Origin: Sphingomonas palustris
GTDB lineage: Bacteria > Pseudomonadota > Alphaproteobacteria > Sphingomonadales > Sphingomonadaceae
Direction: 5' to 3'
Length of the DNA stretch: 37,835 nucleotides
Assembly (NCBI GenBank): GCA_026225215.1
Contig: JAMFSI010000072.1
Coordinates: 1 to 37,835 of the forward strand
Shown here one piece after another: positions 1 to 8,939 of the stretch (the first letter of the stretch is position 1; each line of letters opens with the position of its first letter). Made by a program: the position numbers and the translations under genes. A model generated the notes under the pieces. It had not been told where the DNA came from, made no database searches, and worked only from the letters and a program-made list of their open reading frames with translations.

Positions 1-915
1 ATCTCCGCCAGCGAACCTCAATATACGATCCACGATGACCGCTTCCGGCGGATGATCCTCGGCAACGCTAGGCTGGAAGTGCTGGGCGAGGGCTTTGGCT
101 GGGCCGAAGGGCCGGTGTGGTTCGCCGAGCATGACATGCTGGTGTTCAGCGATGTGCCCGGCAATCGCGAGTGGTGCTGGCGCGAAGGCGCTGGCGTGAT
201 CGTCTATCGCCAGCCATCCGATCATGCCAACGGCCATGCCCGCGACCGGGAGGGACGCTTGCTCACCTGTTCGCATGGGCGCCGGGCAGTGCTGCGGACC
301 GAACGCGACGGCACCCAGACGATCCTGGCCGAGCGCTACCAGGGGCGGCGGCTCAATTCGCCGAACGATATCACTTGCCACTCGGATGGCTCGGTCTGGT
401 TTACGGACCCGACTTACGGCATCGAAACCGACTTCGAGGGCACTAAGGCGCCATCCGAAAATGCGCCTGCCGTTTATCGGGTAGACGCGAGCGGTGGCGA
501 TCCGGTGACGATGATCACTGGCCTGCCGGGGCCGAACGGCCTGGCCTTTTCCCCTGACGAGCGGCGGCTGTATGTCAGCGAAACCGGCGACCAGTTCGCT
601 GCCGATCCCCAGCGCAGTGTGCGCCGCTTTGCGGTGGCGAGCGATGGCAGCCTTGGCGAAGAGACTGAATTCGCCGTGGTTTCACCGGGCTATTGCGATG
701 GCATGGCACTCGATGAGGCGGGCAATCTTTGGCTGAGCGCGGGCGATGGAGTGCATTGTTATGCCCCGGATGGCACATTGCTGGGGCGCATTCATACCCC
801 CGCGAGGGTGGGTAATCTGTGCTTCGGCGGGTACAAGCTGGCGCGGCTGTTTCTCTGCGTCTCGCACAGCCTGCTGGCGATCGACATCAATATGCGCGGG
901 CTCGCTTTGGTATGA
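1..915 (+). CDS. SMP-30/gluconolactonase family protein (5' end outside window)
   Basis: Six-bladed beta-propeller lactonase of the SMP-30/LRE family, which hydrolyses sugar or related lactones using a bound divalent metal. The frame is open to base 1 and the residues before the first internal ATG (base 52) still look like family sequence (HDDRFRRMILGNARLE), so the true start lies upstream. Visible family signatures are WAEGPVWF near the N-terminus, the RLNSPNDI segment, WFTDPTYG, GPNGLAFSPDE and the YVSETG strand. The C-terminus appears complete. Its stop codon overlaps the start of the next gene (ATGA), so the two are translationally coupled. The substrate cannot be read from sequence. The neighbouring VOC and TIM-barrel genes suggest a catabolic role, which is inference. 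Confidence 0.85.
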   Translation: MSASEPQYTIHDDRFRRMILGNARLEVLGEGFGWAEGPVWFAEHDMLVFSDVPGNREWCWREGAGVIVYRQPSDHANGHARDREGRLLTCSHGRRAVLRTERDGTQTILAERYQGRRLNSPNDITCHSDGSVWFTDPTYGIETDFEGTKAPSENAPAVYRVDASGGDPVTMITGLPGPNGLAFSPDERRLYVSETGDQFAADPQRSVRRFAVASDGSLGEETEFAVVSPGYCDGMALDEAGNLWLSAGDGVHCYAPDGTLLGRIHTPARVGNLCFGGYKLARLFLCVSHSLLAIDINMRGLALV

Positions 916-1733
916 TGCGGTTCGAGCGGCTGGTCGCGATCCGTTTGGTCAGCCACGATGCCAATGCCTTGGCCGGATTTTACGTCGCCGCGCTGGGTTT
1001 CGAGCGCGGGGCGACCGAGGCGATTTCGGATGAAGAGATGGCTATGCTGGGATTGCCAGGTAGTGGCACGCGGACAGCGTTGACGCTTGCCGATCAAGCG
1101 CTGGAGATCGATGAGTTCGATCCGTCCGGCGAGCCTTATCCGCTGCCCAGCGCCAGCGATGACCGCTTGTTCCAGCATTTCGCCATGGTTACGAGCGATA
1201 TGCCGGGAGCCTGGGCGCGCGTCACCGCTGCGGGCGGGCGCTTGATTTCTGCTGGTCCGGTGCAGCTTCCGCCGGAAAACGGCAGTGTCCGCGCGGTGAA
1301 ATTCCGTGACCCCGAAGGCCACCCGCTTGAACTGCTGGCCTTTCCCGAGCCGGACGATCGCCGGGCGATCAATCACAGCGCCATCGTCGTGCGGGATGTG
1401 AACGCCAGTCTGGAGTTCTATCAAATGCGCGGACTGACTATCGGCGAGCGCACGTTCAACCACGGCCTACCCCAGGCCCAGCTCGATGGCTTGACCGAAC
1501 CGCGCGTCGATGTAGTTCCGCTCATTCCGCCAGGCATGGGCGCGCATCTGGAACTGCTCGGGTATCGCCAACCGGCGCTGCGACTGGAGCGTGCGTGGCA
1601 GGTGCGCGATGTCGCCGCAACGCGGTTGGTCTGGCAGGCGAGCGAGGCTGCGCTTATCACTGATCCGGATGGCCATCTGCATCAATGCCAGCCGTTCGGC
1701 ACGCCGCGCGCATCCCCGTCAGTGAACGACTGA
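912..1733 (+). CDS. two-domain VOC (glyoxalase/extradiol dioxygenase-like) protein
   Basis: Vicinal-oxygen-chelate fold protein of 273 residues with two tandem beta-alpha-beta-beta-beta modules. Module 1 begins at the start (RLVSHDANALAGFYVAALGF) and continues with FQHFAMVTSDM and GHPLELLAFPEP. Module 2 begins INHSAIVVRDVNASLEFY. The candidate metal ligands are His and Glu residues in these strands. I chose the ATG at 912, which overlaps the previous stop (ATGA) and is followed directly by a second ATG at 915. An upstream extension to 819 is only the other frame of the lactonase gene. The last 77 bases overlap the convergent TIM-barrel gene. The family includes extradiol dioxygenases, glyoxalases and epimerases. 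The reaction is not assignable here. Confidence 0.8.
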   Translation: MMRFERLVAIRLVSHDANALAGFYVAALGFERGATEAISDEEMAMLGLPGSGTRTALTLADQALEIDEFDPSGEPYPLPSASDDRLFQHFAMVTSDMPGAWARVTAAGGRLISAGPVQLPPENGSVRAVKFRDPEGHPLELLAFPEPDDRRAINHSAIVVRDVNASLEFYQMRGLTIGERTFNHGLPQAQLDGLTEPRVDVVPLIPPGMGAHLELLGYRQPALRLERAWQVRDVAATRLVWQASEAALITDPDGHLHQCQPFGTPRASPSVND

Positions 1734-2523
1734 CCACGGCGTCTAGATCGCCATTGTACAGCGAATCGGCGACGTCGATCGAGAAAATCTCCGTAACATA
1801 AGCGCCGCGAAATCCGGCGGCATGGGTGGCAGCGATCAGGCGGGCGAGCGGAATGCTGCCGTCACCCGGCACGATCCGATCGGCAAAGCTCTGCGGTATC
1901 CGCCAGTCGCTCGCCTGGACGGTGAAGATGCGGTCGCCGGCGCGGGCGATGGCGGCTTCGATGTCGGCATTCTGCCACACGTTCCAATAATCGAGGCACA
2001 GCCCGACTTCGTCGCGCCCGGTATCCTCGATGACGGACAGCGCCTGATCGACTGTCCAGATCGCGCTTTCGGCGTTGACCGAGGTGGGATTGAGCGGTTC
2101 CAGCGCCAGCCGCACGCCATGGTCCGCAGCAATCGGCGCCAGCGCGCGCAATTGCTGCGCCACTACTGTCATCGCCTCGGCCATGTCCCCGCGCGGATGC
2201 GCGCCGGTATTGGTGATGAAAGGCGCGCCGGGGGCAAAGCGAGCCAGCCGCTCGATCGATTGGCGCAGGCAAGCGGTGCGATCCGCCAGCGCCGAGGGCT
2301 CGGGGGTCATTCGGCTGGCGAAAAAGGTGCGTACCTGGGGCTGGACGCCGCTGATCGTCAGCCCGGCCTCGCCGATGGCCGTCAGTTGCTCGGCAAAGCG
2401 CGTAGCATCGAGCTTGGCCTCGACTACTTCGATCGCATCGGCGCCGGCCCGCTTATAGCTTTCGCAATCCCGCTCGAACGGCCACGGCATCGTCGTGAAT
2501 TCGCTGATACCCAATTTCACCAT
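1657..2523 (-). CDS. sugar phosphate isomerase/epimerase-like TIM-barrel protein
   Basis: 288-residue protein of the xylose-isomerase-like/AP-endonuclease-2 TIM-barrel superfamily, whose members isomerise, epimerise or dehydrate sugars and polyols using divalent metal. Visible core elements are KLGISEFTT (strand 1), ADAIEVVEAK, LALEPLNP (metal-binding Glu), GLCLDYWNVWQ (Asp), FTVQASDWR and YVTEIFS (Glu). The usual His after the Asp (DxxHxW) is Asn here and the usual HVxD motif is QASD, so metal binding may differ from the textbook set. The ATG at 2523 is preceded by GGGAG at 8-nt spacing; an ATG 30 bases further upstream lacks this. It lies 55 bp downstream of the RND outer-membrane gene on the same strand and may be read from that operon. 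Confidence 0.75.
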   Translation of the reverse strand: MVKLGISEFTTMPWPFERDCESYKRAGADAIEVVEAKLDATRFAEQLTAIGEAGLTISGVQPQVRTFFASRMTPEPSALADRTACLRQSIERLARFAPGAPFITNTGAHPRGDMAEAMTVVAQQLRALAPIAADHGVRLALEPLNPTSVNAESAIWTVDQALSVIEDTGRDEVGLCLDYWNVWQNADIEAAIARAGDRIFTVQASDWRIPQSFADRIVPGDGSIPLARLIAATHAAGFRGAYVTEIFSIDVADSLYNGDLDAVVSRSLTGMRAACRTAGIDADGHPDQ

Positions 2524-2578
2524 GCCACGCGCTCCCGGATTGCATCCGGTCAACGCGCCGCAGCGCCGATTGCTCCAG

Positions 2579-4027
2579 CTATCGGCGCGAGGCCGGCGTC
2601 AGCGAATTCTGGCCCTGGGGGCTATCGGCTTCGCCGCCCAGCGCCTGCACCAGCGCGATATTGCTTTGCAGCCGCTGCGTCTGCAGTTCGATCAGCGTCA
2701 CCTCGCTGGTCAGTTCCTCGGTCTGCGCCGTCACCACTTCAAGATAATCGGCGGCGCCGTCGCGATAGCGGATCAGCGAAAGATCGGTGGTTTTCTTGGC
2801 GGATGTGGCGGCATCGCGCTGGGCGACTTCCTCGGCGGACAAGTGCCGCAACGCGGCCAGCCCATCCTCCACCTGGCGGAAGGCGGTGAGCACGGTGTTG
2901 CGGTAATCCGCAGCCGCCTCATTATATTGCGCGCGCGACAGCCGGACTTGCGCGCGCCGCTTGCCGCCGTCGAACAGCGGTTGCAGCAACTGCGCCGGGC
3001 CCAGGCTCCAGAAGGTGCTGGGCGTGCTCAGCAAGGCGCCGCTGGTGGTTTGCCAGCCTGCTGCCAGCCCCAGCGTGACATCGGGGTACAGGGCAGCGCG
3101 CGCGACGCCGATCTGGGCGTTGAAAGCGAACATGCGGCGCTCGGCTGCAGCGATGTCCGGGCGGCGTTGGAGCAGCGTCGATGGCTGGCTGGCCGGAATC
3201 GGCGGCAAGGCAATCGCTTCGAGCCGTGGCGCCACCGAGAAATCGGTGGTGACTGCGCCGATCAGCGCGGCAAGCTCATGTTCGGTGGCGGCGCGTTGAT
3301 TGGCGATGTCCGAAACCTGGGCCAATGCCGAAGCCAATGTCGAGCGGGCGCGGCTGACATCCATACCGGCGGCGATCCCGCCCGCATGGCGGGTACTGAC
3401 CAGTTCGTAAGCGCGGTTATAAGCTTCGACCGTCCGTCGCAACAGGTCGGCGCGGGCATCGAGGCCGCGGAGGCGAACATAGGCGTCGGCCACGGACGCC
3501 TGCAGGCTGAGCCGGGCCGAGGCAAGATCGGCGTTGCTGGCTGCGGCATTGGCCTTCGCTGCTTTCACGGTGTTGCGGATACGACCCCATAAGTCGACAT
3601 CGTAGCTCAGCGTGCCTTCGATCACCTTGTCGGTGTTATTGACCGGCACGCCCAAGGTATTGCCGGGCGCGTGGGCGGCGACGCGTTCACGGGTGATCGA
3701 AGCCCCGGCATCGACCTCGGGAACCTCTGCGGCGGCGGCGATGCCGACCTGGGCGCGGGCCTCGTCATAGCGGGCAAGCGCCGCGGCCAGCGTCGGGCTT
3801 GCCGCCTCGGCCCGCGTTTCGAGATCGGTGAGCACAGGATCGTCATAAGCGACCCACCACGCGCCCCGCGCGCTCGCGTCCATCGGGCTGGCGGTCGTCC
3901 AGCCGGGGAGCGCCGCCGCCGCCTCTTTGTATTGTGTCGGGACCGGGATTGCAGGTGGATGATAGGTCGGGGCGAGAGAGCAGCCCGAAACCAGGATAAG
4001 CGCTGTCAGCGCAAATTTAGCCCGCAT
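2579..4027 (-). CDS. RND efflux outer-membrane channel lipoprotein (NodT/OprM-like)
   Basis: Outer-membrane factor of a tripartite RND pump, 482 residues, forming the TolC-like exit duct. The mature N-terminus is a lipoprotein: MRAKFALTALILVSGC puts the lipidated Cys at residue 16. Two repeated coiled-coil/beta modules of the OEP family follow, with typical segments YDVDLWGRIRNTVKAAKA, VSTRHAGGIAAGMDVSRA, LLQRRPDIAAAERR and QLLQPLFDGGKRRAQV. I chose the ATG at 4027, which gives a correct signal peptide and has AAGGG upstream. A further 41 in-frame residues upstream read as the end of the adaptor gene in another frame. It overlaps the adaptor gene by 11 bp and is the last pump gene of the operon. 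Confidence 0.92.
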   Translation of the reverse strand: MRAKFALTALILVSGCSLAPTYHPPAIPVPTQYKEAAAALPGWTTASPMDASARGAWWVAYDDPVLTDLETRAEAASPTLAAALARYDEARAQVGIAAAAEVPEVDAGASITRERVAAHAPGNTLGVPVNNTDKVIEGTLSYDVDLWGRIRNTVKAAKANAAASNADLASARLSLQASVADAYVRLRGLDARADLLRRTVEAYNRAYELVSTRHAGGIAAGMDVSRARSTLASALAQVSDIANQRAATEHELAALIGAVTTDFSVAPRLEAIALPPIPASQPSTLLQRRPDIAAAERRMFAFNAQIGVARAALYPDVTLGLAAGWQTTSGALLSTPSTFWSLGPAQLLQPLFDGGKRRAQVRLSRAQYNEAAADYRNTVLTAFRQVEDGLAALRHLSAEEVAQRDAATSAKKTTDLSLIRYRDGAADYLEVVTAQTEELTSEVTLIELQTQRLQSNIALVQALGGEADSPQGQNSLTPASRR

Positions 4028-5225
4028 TCGGCGCGCCCTTGCCCGGAGCAGCGATGCGAACCTGGTCGCCGTTGCGGATCGAATCGGGCGGGGTATCGAC
4101 GATCCGGTCCTTCGGGGAGAGCCCGGCGATCGATATGATCGCGCCGGCATCGCGGGTGATCTGGATCAGCCTGATCGTGACCCGGTTATTGCCATCGACT
4201 AGCACCACCGCCGGGCCATTATTGGTATAGAGCACGGCACTGCCGGGCACGGTCAAGTCGCCGCCAGCGTCACCGCCGCTAAAGCTGACCTCGGCAAAGG
4301 CGCCGGGCTTGAGCGCACCGTCGAGATTGTCGGTCTGGAGTTCGACCAGCACCGAGCCCGATTGCTGATCCACCGCCTGCGAGTTGTGCACCAGGGTCGC
4401 ACTATATTTGCGCCCGGGGTATTCGGGCAGGGTGATGGCAGCGGTTGCGCCGGTCTGAACCATGGCGATCTGGCCCTGCGGCACGCGGACATAGATCCGC
4501 ATGCGATGGACGTCGGAAATCGTGAACAACGGTTGGGCGGCGGCGTTGCCCGCCACCACCAGCTGGCCGATCTGCGTGGCGCGGCTGCTGACGACGCCGG
4601 AGAACGGCGCGGTCAGCCGGGTAAAGCCTTCTTCCGCCTCCAGCCGGCGAACGTTAGCCAGGGCCGCGTTCGACAGCGCCCGCTTGGCCGCGAGATCGCC
4701 GGTCTTCTCATCGGATTCCTGACGCGATACGGCGTCTTGTTTGAGCAACGTCGTCCAGCGCCTGGCAGTGATTTCGGCAAGGTGCTGGTTGGCCATCGCG
4801 GTCTCGTAATCGGCGCGGGCCTGGGCCAGCTGCTGGTCGAGATCGGGGGCATCGAGTGTCGCCAGCACCTGTCCGGTGCTGACCTTCTGGCCGATATCGA
4901 CTTGCCAATTGCGAACATAGCCATTGGTCCGGGCAAAGATCGCGGCGCTGTTATAGGCCTGGATATTGGCCGGCAGCACCAGCGGGTTGGTTTGCGGGCG
5001 GCTGGGCGAAATCAGGCTGACCACCGGAACCGCCGCCTGAGTGGCGGTGGTGCGCAGCGTGTCGTGCGAATGGATGCGGCTGACAATGCCGATCGCGGCG
5101 ATCACCAGGGCGCAGATCGCCGCGATGATGCCCCAGCGCTTGAGCGTGCGGCTGTCGGGCCCCGTGTCCTGGGAGTCGGGTTCCGCGAAAGGCGGGGCGG
5201 AATGGGGTTGCGTGGTATCAAGCAT
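4017..5225 (-). CDS. RND efflux periplasmic adaptor (HlyD/MFP family)
   Basis: Membrane-fusion protein of 402 residues linking the RND permease to the outer-membrane channel. A cytoplasmic N-terminus is followed by one membrane anchor at about residues 30-48 (WGIIAAICALVIAAIGIV). Then come the lipoyl half-motifs (NGYVRNWQVDIGQKVSTGQV and LTAPFSGVVSSRATQIGQLV) flanking an alpha-hairpin of about 70 residues, the beta-barrel domain (MRIYVRVPQGQIAMVQTGA) and a membrane-proximal domain. The start ATG overlaps the permease stop region by 8 bp, which suggests coupled translation; the Shine-Dalgarno is weak. No substrate signature (for example metal-binding His clusters) is seen, so a drug/solvent-type pump is more likely than a metal pump. 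Confidence 0.92.
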   Translation of the reverse strand: MLDTTQPHSAPPFAEPDSQDTGPDSRTLKRWGIIAAICALVIAAIGIVSRIHSHDTLRTTATQAAVPVVSLISPSRPQTNPLVLPANIQAYNSAAIFARTNGYVRNWQVDIGQKVSTGQVLATLDAPDLDQQLAQARADYETAMANQHLAEITARRWTTLLKQDAVSRQESDEKTGDLAAKRALSNAALANVRRLEAEEGFTRLTAPFSGVVSSRATQIGQLVVAGNAAAQPLFTISDVHRMRIYVRVPQGQIAMVQTGATAAITLPEYPGRKYSATLVHNSQAVDQQSGSVLVELQTDNLDGALKPGAFAEVSFSGGDAGGDLTVPGSAVLYTNNGPAVVLVDGNNRVTIRLIQITRDAGAIISIAGLSPKDRIVDTPPDSIRNGDQVRIAAPGKGAPNAG

Positions 5226-8200
5226 GATGCGGCTGCGGCTCCGGTGAGGAGGAAGCGGGGTCGGCGTCGGCGCCGGGCTTGGCGCTGCGCAACCCGCGAT
5301 GGCGATGGACGATGCTGAACACCGTCGGCACGAAGAACAGGGTGGCGATGGTCGCGCAGAGCAGGCCCCCGATCACCGCCCGGCCGAGCGGGGCGTTCTG
5401 CTCGCCGCCTTCGCCCAGCCCCAGCGCCATCGGGATCATGCCGATGATCATCGCCAGCGCCGTCATCAGCACCGGGCGAAACCGGACATAGCCCGCGTTC
5501 AGCGCGGCCTGGACGGAATCGCCGGTCTCTTCGAGTTGCTCGCGGGCGAAGCTGACCACCAGAATGGCGTTCGCGGTCGCCACGCCCATGCACATGATCG
5601 AGCCGGTGAGCGCCGGCACCGACAGTGGCGTGCCGGTGATGAACAGCGTCCAGACGATCCCCGCCAGCGCCGCCGGCAGCGCGGTGATGATCACGAAGGG
5701 ATCGGCCCAGCTCTGGAAATTGACCACGATCAGCAGGTAAACCAGCACGATCGCCGCCGCTAACCCCAGGCCCAGCCCGGAAAAGGCCTTGTTCATGGTT
5801 TCATATTGCCCGCGAATGGTGACGGTCACCCCTTTGGGCTGCGATTTGGCGAGCGATTTGATCTCCGATTGAATGTCGCCGGCTACCGCGCCCATGTCGC
5901 GGCCCTGCGAGGTCGCGTAAAGGTCGATGACCGGGTTGATGTTGTAATGCGACACCACCGGCAGGGTGCTCGACCGTTGCAGCGTCGCCAAGCCACCCAG
6001 CGGCTGCGGCGGCGCCGTCGCGTCCCGACCGGAAATCGGCACGTTACCCAGCTCGTTAAGCGAGCCGACGAGATATTCCGGCGCCTGCGCGACGATCGCA
6101 TAGGACACGCCGTTCTGCGGATTGACGTAGAACACCGGCGCGACTTGCGACGAGCCGGCCAGCGAGGTCGACAGGCTGTTCGTCACATCGAGTTCGGTCA
6201 ACCCATATTGGCCGATTCGTGAACGATCGACGTTGACGTTGAATTGCGGCGTCGAGGACGGCTGCTGGATACGCGGATCGGCGATGCCGGGAATCGTCGA
6301 GATCTTCGGCAACAGCAGATTGGCGTAAGCGCGCACCGCCACCAGGTTGCGACCGGTCACCTGGACGTCGATCGGTGCGGGCGAGCCGAAATTCAGGATC
6401 TGGCTGGTTATGTCGGCGGGCAGGAAGGAGAAAGTCGTACCCGGAAAGCGTTGCGGCAGCTCGCGCCGCAAATCGGCGGTGACCTTCTCGGTCGGCTCGT
6501 GGCCTTCTTTCAGGCTGATCAGGATGTCGCCGTCCTGCGGGCCGATCGTGCCGCTGTTATTATAAGTGGTGTTGATGGCGCTGACCGGCAGGCCGATGTT
6601 ATCGGCGATCGTATTCAGTTCATCGGCCGGGATGATCTGGCGAATCGCCGTCGTGATCCGGCCGAACCGGGCGGAGGTATCCTCGATCCGCGAGCCCATC
6701 GGCACGCGCACATGCATCTGGATCTGACCCGAATCGACATAGGGGAAGAAGGTTTCGCCGAGCTGTGGGAACAGCAGGAACGACACCGCTACCACGGCCA
6801 GAAATCCGATCAGGAACGGTCGCCCGGTTGCCAGCGCACGGCGCAGCAGGCTGATATAGACCGCGCGCAACCGCTCGAATTGGCGCTCGAAACCTTGCTG
6901 GAAACGCTGAAAAATATTGCGGTGGCGCGGTGGCGGAGCAGGATGGCCGAAGCGCGGTTCCTCCTCTTCGTGGGCCTGATGCGGCTTCAACAGATACATC
7001 GCCATCGTCGGCACCAGCGTCCGCGACAGGACGAAGGACGCAATCATCGCGAAGACCACCGCCAAGGCCATCGGCACGAACAGAAAGCCCGCTACGCCGG
7101 GGAGCAGGAACATCGGCACGAACACGATACAGATACACAGCAGCGACACGAAAGCCGGGGTCACGATCTGGGCCGAGCCGTCCATGATCGCCTGGATCAC
7201 GCCCTTGCCTTGCTCGAGATGCCAGTTGATGCTCTCGATCGTCACCGTGCCTTCATCGACGAGAATACCCACCGCCAGCGCCAGCCCGCCCAGCGTCATC
7301 GTATTCATGGTGTGACCGGTCGCCGCCAGTGCCGCCACCGCCGCCAGGATCGACAGCGGGATCGACATGGCGATGATGACGGTGGAGCGCCACGAACCCA
7401 GGAACAGCAGGATCATCAGCGAGGTCAGTCCCGCGGCGATCACCGCCTCACGCAACACGCCCGTGACCGAGGCCTTCACGAACACCGACTGATCGCCGAT
7501 GGGCGAAACCTTGAGCGAGCCCGGCAAGCCGACGGTGATCTTGGGCAAGAGCTGCTTGACGCCGTCGATGATCGCCAGGGTCGAGGTCGAGCCGTTCTTG
7601 AGCACGGTCAAGAGCACCGAGCGGCTACCGCCGACATGGACGATGTTCTGCTGCGGCGGATAGCCGTCGCGGACATAAGCGACATCGCGCATATAGATGG
7701 TGGCGCCGTTGATCACCTTGACCGGCAGATTGTTCAGCCCCTCGATCGTGCTCGGCGCGTCGTTCAGCCGCACGCTGTATTGCGTCGAGCCTACTTTCAT
7801 GAAGCCGGCGGGGTTGATCTGGTTCTGCTGGGCGATCGCATTGGCCACGTCCTGCGCCGATAGACCCTTGGACTGGAGCGCCTGCGGATTGAGATCGACC
7901 TGAATCTGGCGCTGCTTGCCGCCCGAAGGATAAGGCATGGCCAGCCCCGGCACGGTGACCAGCTGCGGGCGAATCTGGTTCAGGCCGAGGTCGAACAGCT
8001 GCTGTTCGGACAGGCCCTGGCCGGTCAAGGCGAGCTGGATGATCGGTACGGTGGAGGCATTGTAATTGAGAATCAGCGGCGGCGTCGCGCCGGGCGGCAT
8101 CGACTTCAGCACGGTCTGCGAGACCGACGTGACCTGCGCGGTGGCGATGCGGATATCGGCGCCGGGCTGGAAGTAGATCTTGACGATGCCGATGCCCTGG

Positions 8201-8460
8201 TAGGACTGGCTCTCGATATGCTCGATGTCATTGACCGTGGTGGTCAGCACCCGCTCGTAGGGAGTGATGATGCGGTCCGACATGTCCTGCGGCGGCAGGC
8301 CGGCATATTGCCAGGCGACCGCGACCACCGGAATGCCGATATTCGGGAAAATATCCACCGGCGTCCGGAATGCCGCCAGCGCACCCATCACCGCAATCAG
8401 GATCGACATGACGATAAAGGTCAGCGGGCGTTGCAGCGCGACCTGGACGATCTTGATCAT
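5218..8460 (-). CDS. RND efflux permease (inner-membrane proton/drug antiporter)
   Basis: 1080-residue AcrB-fold transporter: twelve predicted membrane helices and two large periplasmic loops, arranged as two homologous halves. The N-terminus (RPLTFIVMSILIAVMGALAA) and the TPVDIFPNI segment after helix 1 are family hallmarks. In helix 4 the proton-relay pair, Asp-Asp in AcrB, reads Asp402-Glu403 here (GILVDEGTVTIE). The C-terminal half carries the TALPAALAGIVWTL, MGVATANAILVVSFAREQ and GYVRFRPVLMTALAMIIGMI helices. The ATG has GGAG at 7 nt. It is the first gene of the pump operon, with a possible promoter and palindrome about 110-150 bp upstream. The substrate is unknown. Heavy-metal RND pumps carry other motifs, so organic compounds are more likely. 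Confidence 0.93.
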   Translation of the reverse strand: MIKIVQVALQRPLTFIVMSILIAVMGALAAFRTPVDIFPNIGIPVVAVAWQYAGLPPQDMSDRIITPYERVLTTTVNDIEHIESQSYQGIGIVKIYFQPGADIRIATAQVTSVSQTVLKSMPPGATPPLILNYNASTVPIIQLALTGQGLSEQQLFDLGLNQIRPQLVTVPGLAMPYPSGGKQRQIQVDLNPQALQSKGLSAQDVANAIAQQNQINPAGFMKVGSTQYSVRLNDAPSTIEGLNNLPVKVINGATIYMRDVAYVRDGYPPQQNIVHVGGSRSVLLTVLKNGSTSTLAIIDGVKQLLPKITVGLPGSLKVSPIGDQSVFVKASVTGVLREAVIAAGLTSLMILLFLGSWRSTVIIAMSIPLSILAAVAALAATGHTMNTMTLGGLALAVGILVDEGTVTIESINWHLEQGKGVIQAIMDGSAQIVTPAFVSLLCICIVFVPMFLLPGVAGFLFVPMALAVVFAMIASFVLSRTLVPTMAMYLLKPHQAHEEEEPRFGHPAPPPRHRNIFQRFQQGFERQFERLRAVYISLLRRALATGRPFLIGFLAVVAVSFLLFPQLGETFFPYVDSGQIQMHVRVPMGSRIEDTSARFGRITTAIRQIIPADELNTIADNIGLPVSAINTTYNNSGTIGPQDGDILISLKEGHEPTEKVTADLRRELPQRFPGTTFSFLPADITSQILNFGSPAPIDVQVTGRNLVAVRAYANLLLPKISTIPGIADPRIQQPSSTPQFNVNVDRSRIGQYGLTELDVTNSLSTSLAGSSQVAPVFYVNPQNGVSYAIVAQAPEYLVGSLNELGNVPISGRDATAPPQPLGGLATLQRSSTLPVVSHYNINPVIDLYATSQGRDMGAVAGDIQSEIKSLAKSQPKGVTVTIRGQYETMNKAFSGLGLGLAAAIVLVYLLIVVNFQSWADPFVIITALPAALAGIVWTLFITGTPLSVPALTGSIMCMGVATANAILVVSFAREQLEETGDSVQAALNAGYVRFRPVLMTALAMIIGMIPMALGLGEGGEQNAPLGRAVIGGLLCATIATLFFVPTVFSIVHRHRGLRSAKPGADADPASSSPEPQPHHA

Positions 8461-8546
8461 TCAAAACTCCGGCCCATAACGTCCGGCGGGCAACGGTTCA
8501 AACACCGCTACCCGCAAAGAACCCCCATGTCCGCCAGCCCGGGGCC

Positions 8547-8575
8547 CTAATCCATGATCCGCTCGCTCAGGTCAA
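8547..8575 (-). promoter_or_regulatory. candidate promoter of the RND efflux operon
   Basis: On the minus strand there is TTGACC, a 17-bp spacer and GATTAG. The first box is close to the sigma-70-type -35 consensus; the second is a poor -10. It lies about 90 bp before the permease ATG. This is sequence inspection only. Confidence 0.3.
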
Positions 8576-8593
8576 GCACCCTGCGCGGCTTTT

Positions 8594-8609
8594 TGTACCG
8601 TGCGGTATA
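8594..8609. promoter_or_regulatory. TetR-type operator-like palindrome upstream of RND operon
   Basis: TGTACCGTGCGGTATA is a near-perfect inverted repeat (ACCG and CGGT half-sites around a 2-bp centre). It sits about 20 bp upstream of the candidate -35 box. RND pumps are commonly repressed by TetR-family proteins binding such short palindromes. No regulator gene is adjacent, so the assignment is inference. Confidence 0.3.
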
Positions 8610-8722
8610 GACTGGGAAACGGTTCGGCCGCCGCGGCAACAGTGGCAGCATGCCTGGGGACCGCAAGGGCGAATAAAAGCGATTACATAGATCGGGAAAA
8701 CTGACCCCGTGCCGGTCGGAAT

Positions 8723-8939
8723 CCCATAGGCGTTAAAATACAGTCATGGGACGGCTTGCGGTGCGCGCGGATCCACCACCCCCCGACCCCCTCCTCTAAA
8801 GAGGAGGGGGAGTGAACAGCGCAATAGCCGTAGCGGACGCCGCTAAAGCCCCCTCCTCTTCAGAGGAGGGGGTTGGGGGTGGTGGCGGTTTACGCGAACC
8901 TGTCCGGTCGGCCCATAAGCCTATCATAACGCCTATGGG
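8723..8939. mobile_element. MITE-like element, 217 bp, with 13-bp TIRs and 7-bp target duplication
   Basis: The ends are perfect inverted repeats: CCCATAGGCGTTA at 8723-8735 and its complement at 8927-8939. Weaker inverted similarity continues inward for about 19 bp. The 7-mer TCGGAAT lies directly outside both ends (8716-8722 and 8940-8946), as expected for a target-site duplication. There is no coding capacity. The interior holds two perfect 11-bp hairpins and a larger nested palindrome. This has the structure of a non-autonomous transposon mobilised in trans, although no matching transposase is in the window. Confidence 0.65.
8773..8885. repeat. nested palindrome inside the MITE-like element
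   Basis: Outer arms at 8773-8797 and 8862-8885 (CCACCACCCCCC... and its complement ...GGGGGTGGTGG) pair with one mismatch and one indel. Each arm is itself the start or end of a perfect hairpin: CCCCCTCCTCT/AGAGGAGGGGG with a 2-nt loop at 8787-8810 and again at 8849-8872. A small hairpin TAGCGG/CCGCTA (8831-8845) sits at the centre. As DNA or RNA this can fold as two separate hairpins or one long stem. Confidence 0.75.

Noticed and set aside
1822..2889. 355-residue plus-strand open frame across the TIM-barrel and outer-membrane genes
   Set aside because: Spans two real genes on the other strand and has no recognisable domain.
6244..7863. 539-residue open frame antisense to the RND permease
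   Set aside because: Arg/His/Gln-rich translation of the complementary strand of a certain GC-rich gene; no family features or ribosome site.
8773..8885. Possible CRISPR-like repeat pair (CCCCCTCCTCT twice)
   Set aside because: Only two units, each a perfect palindrome within a transposon-like element; no spacers or cas genes.
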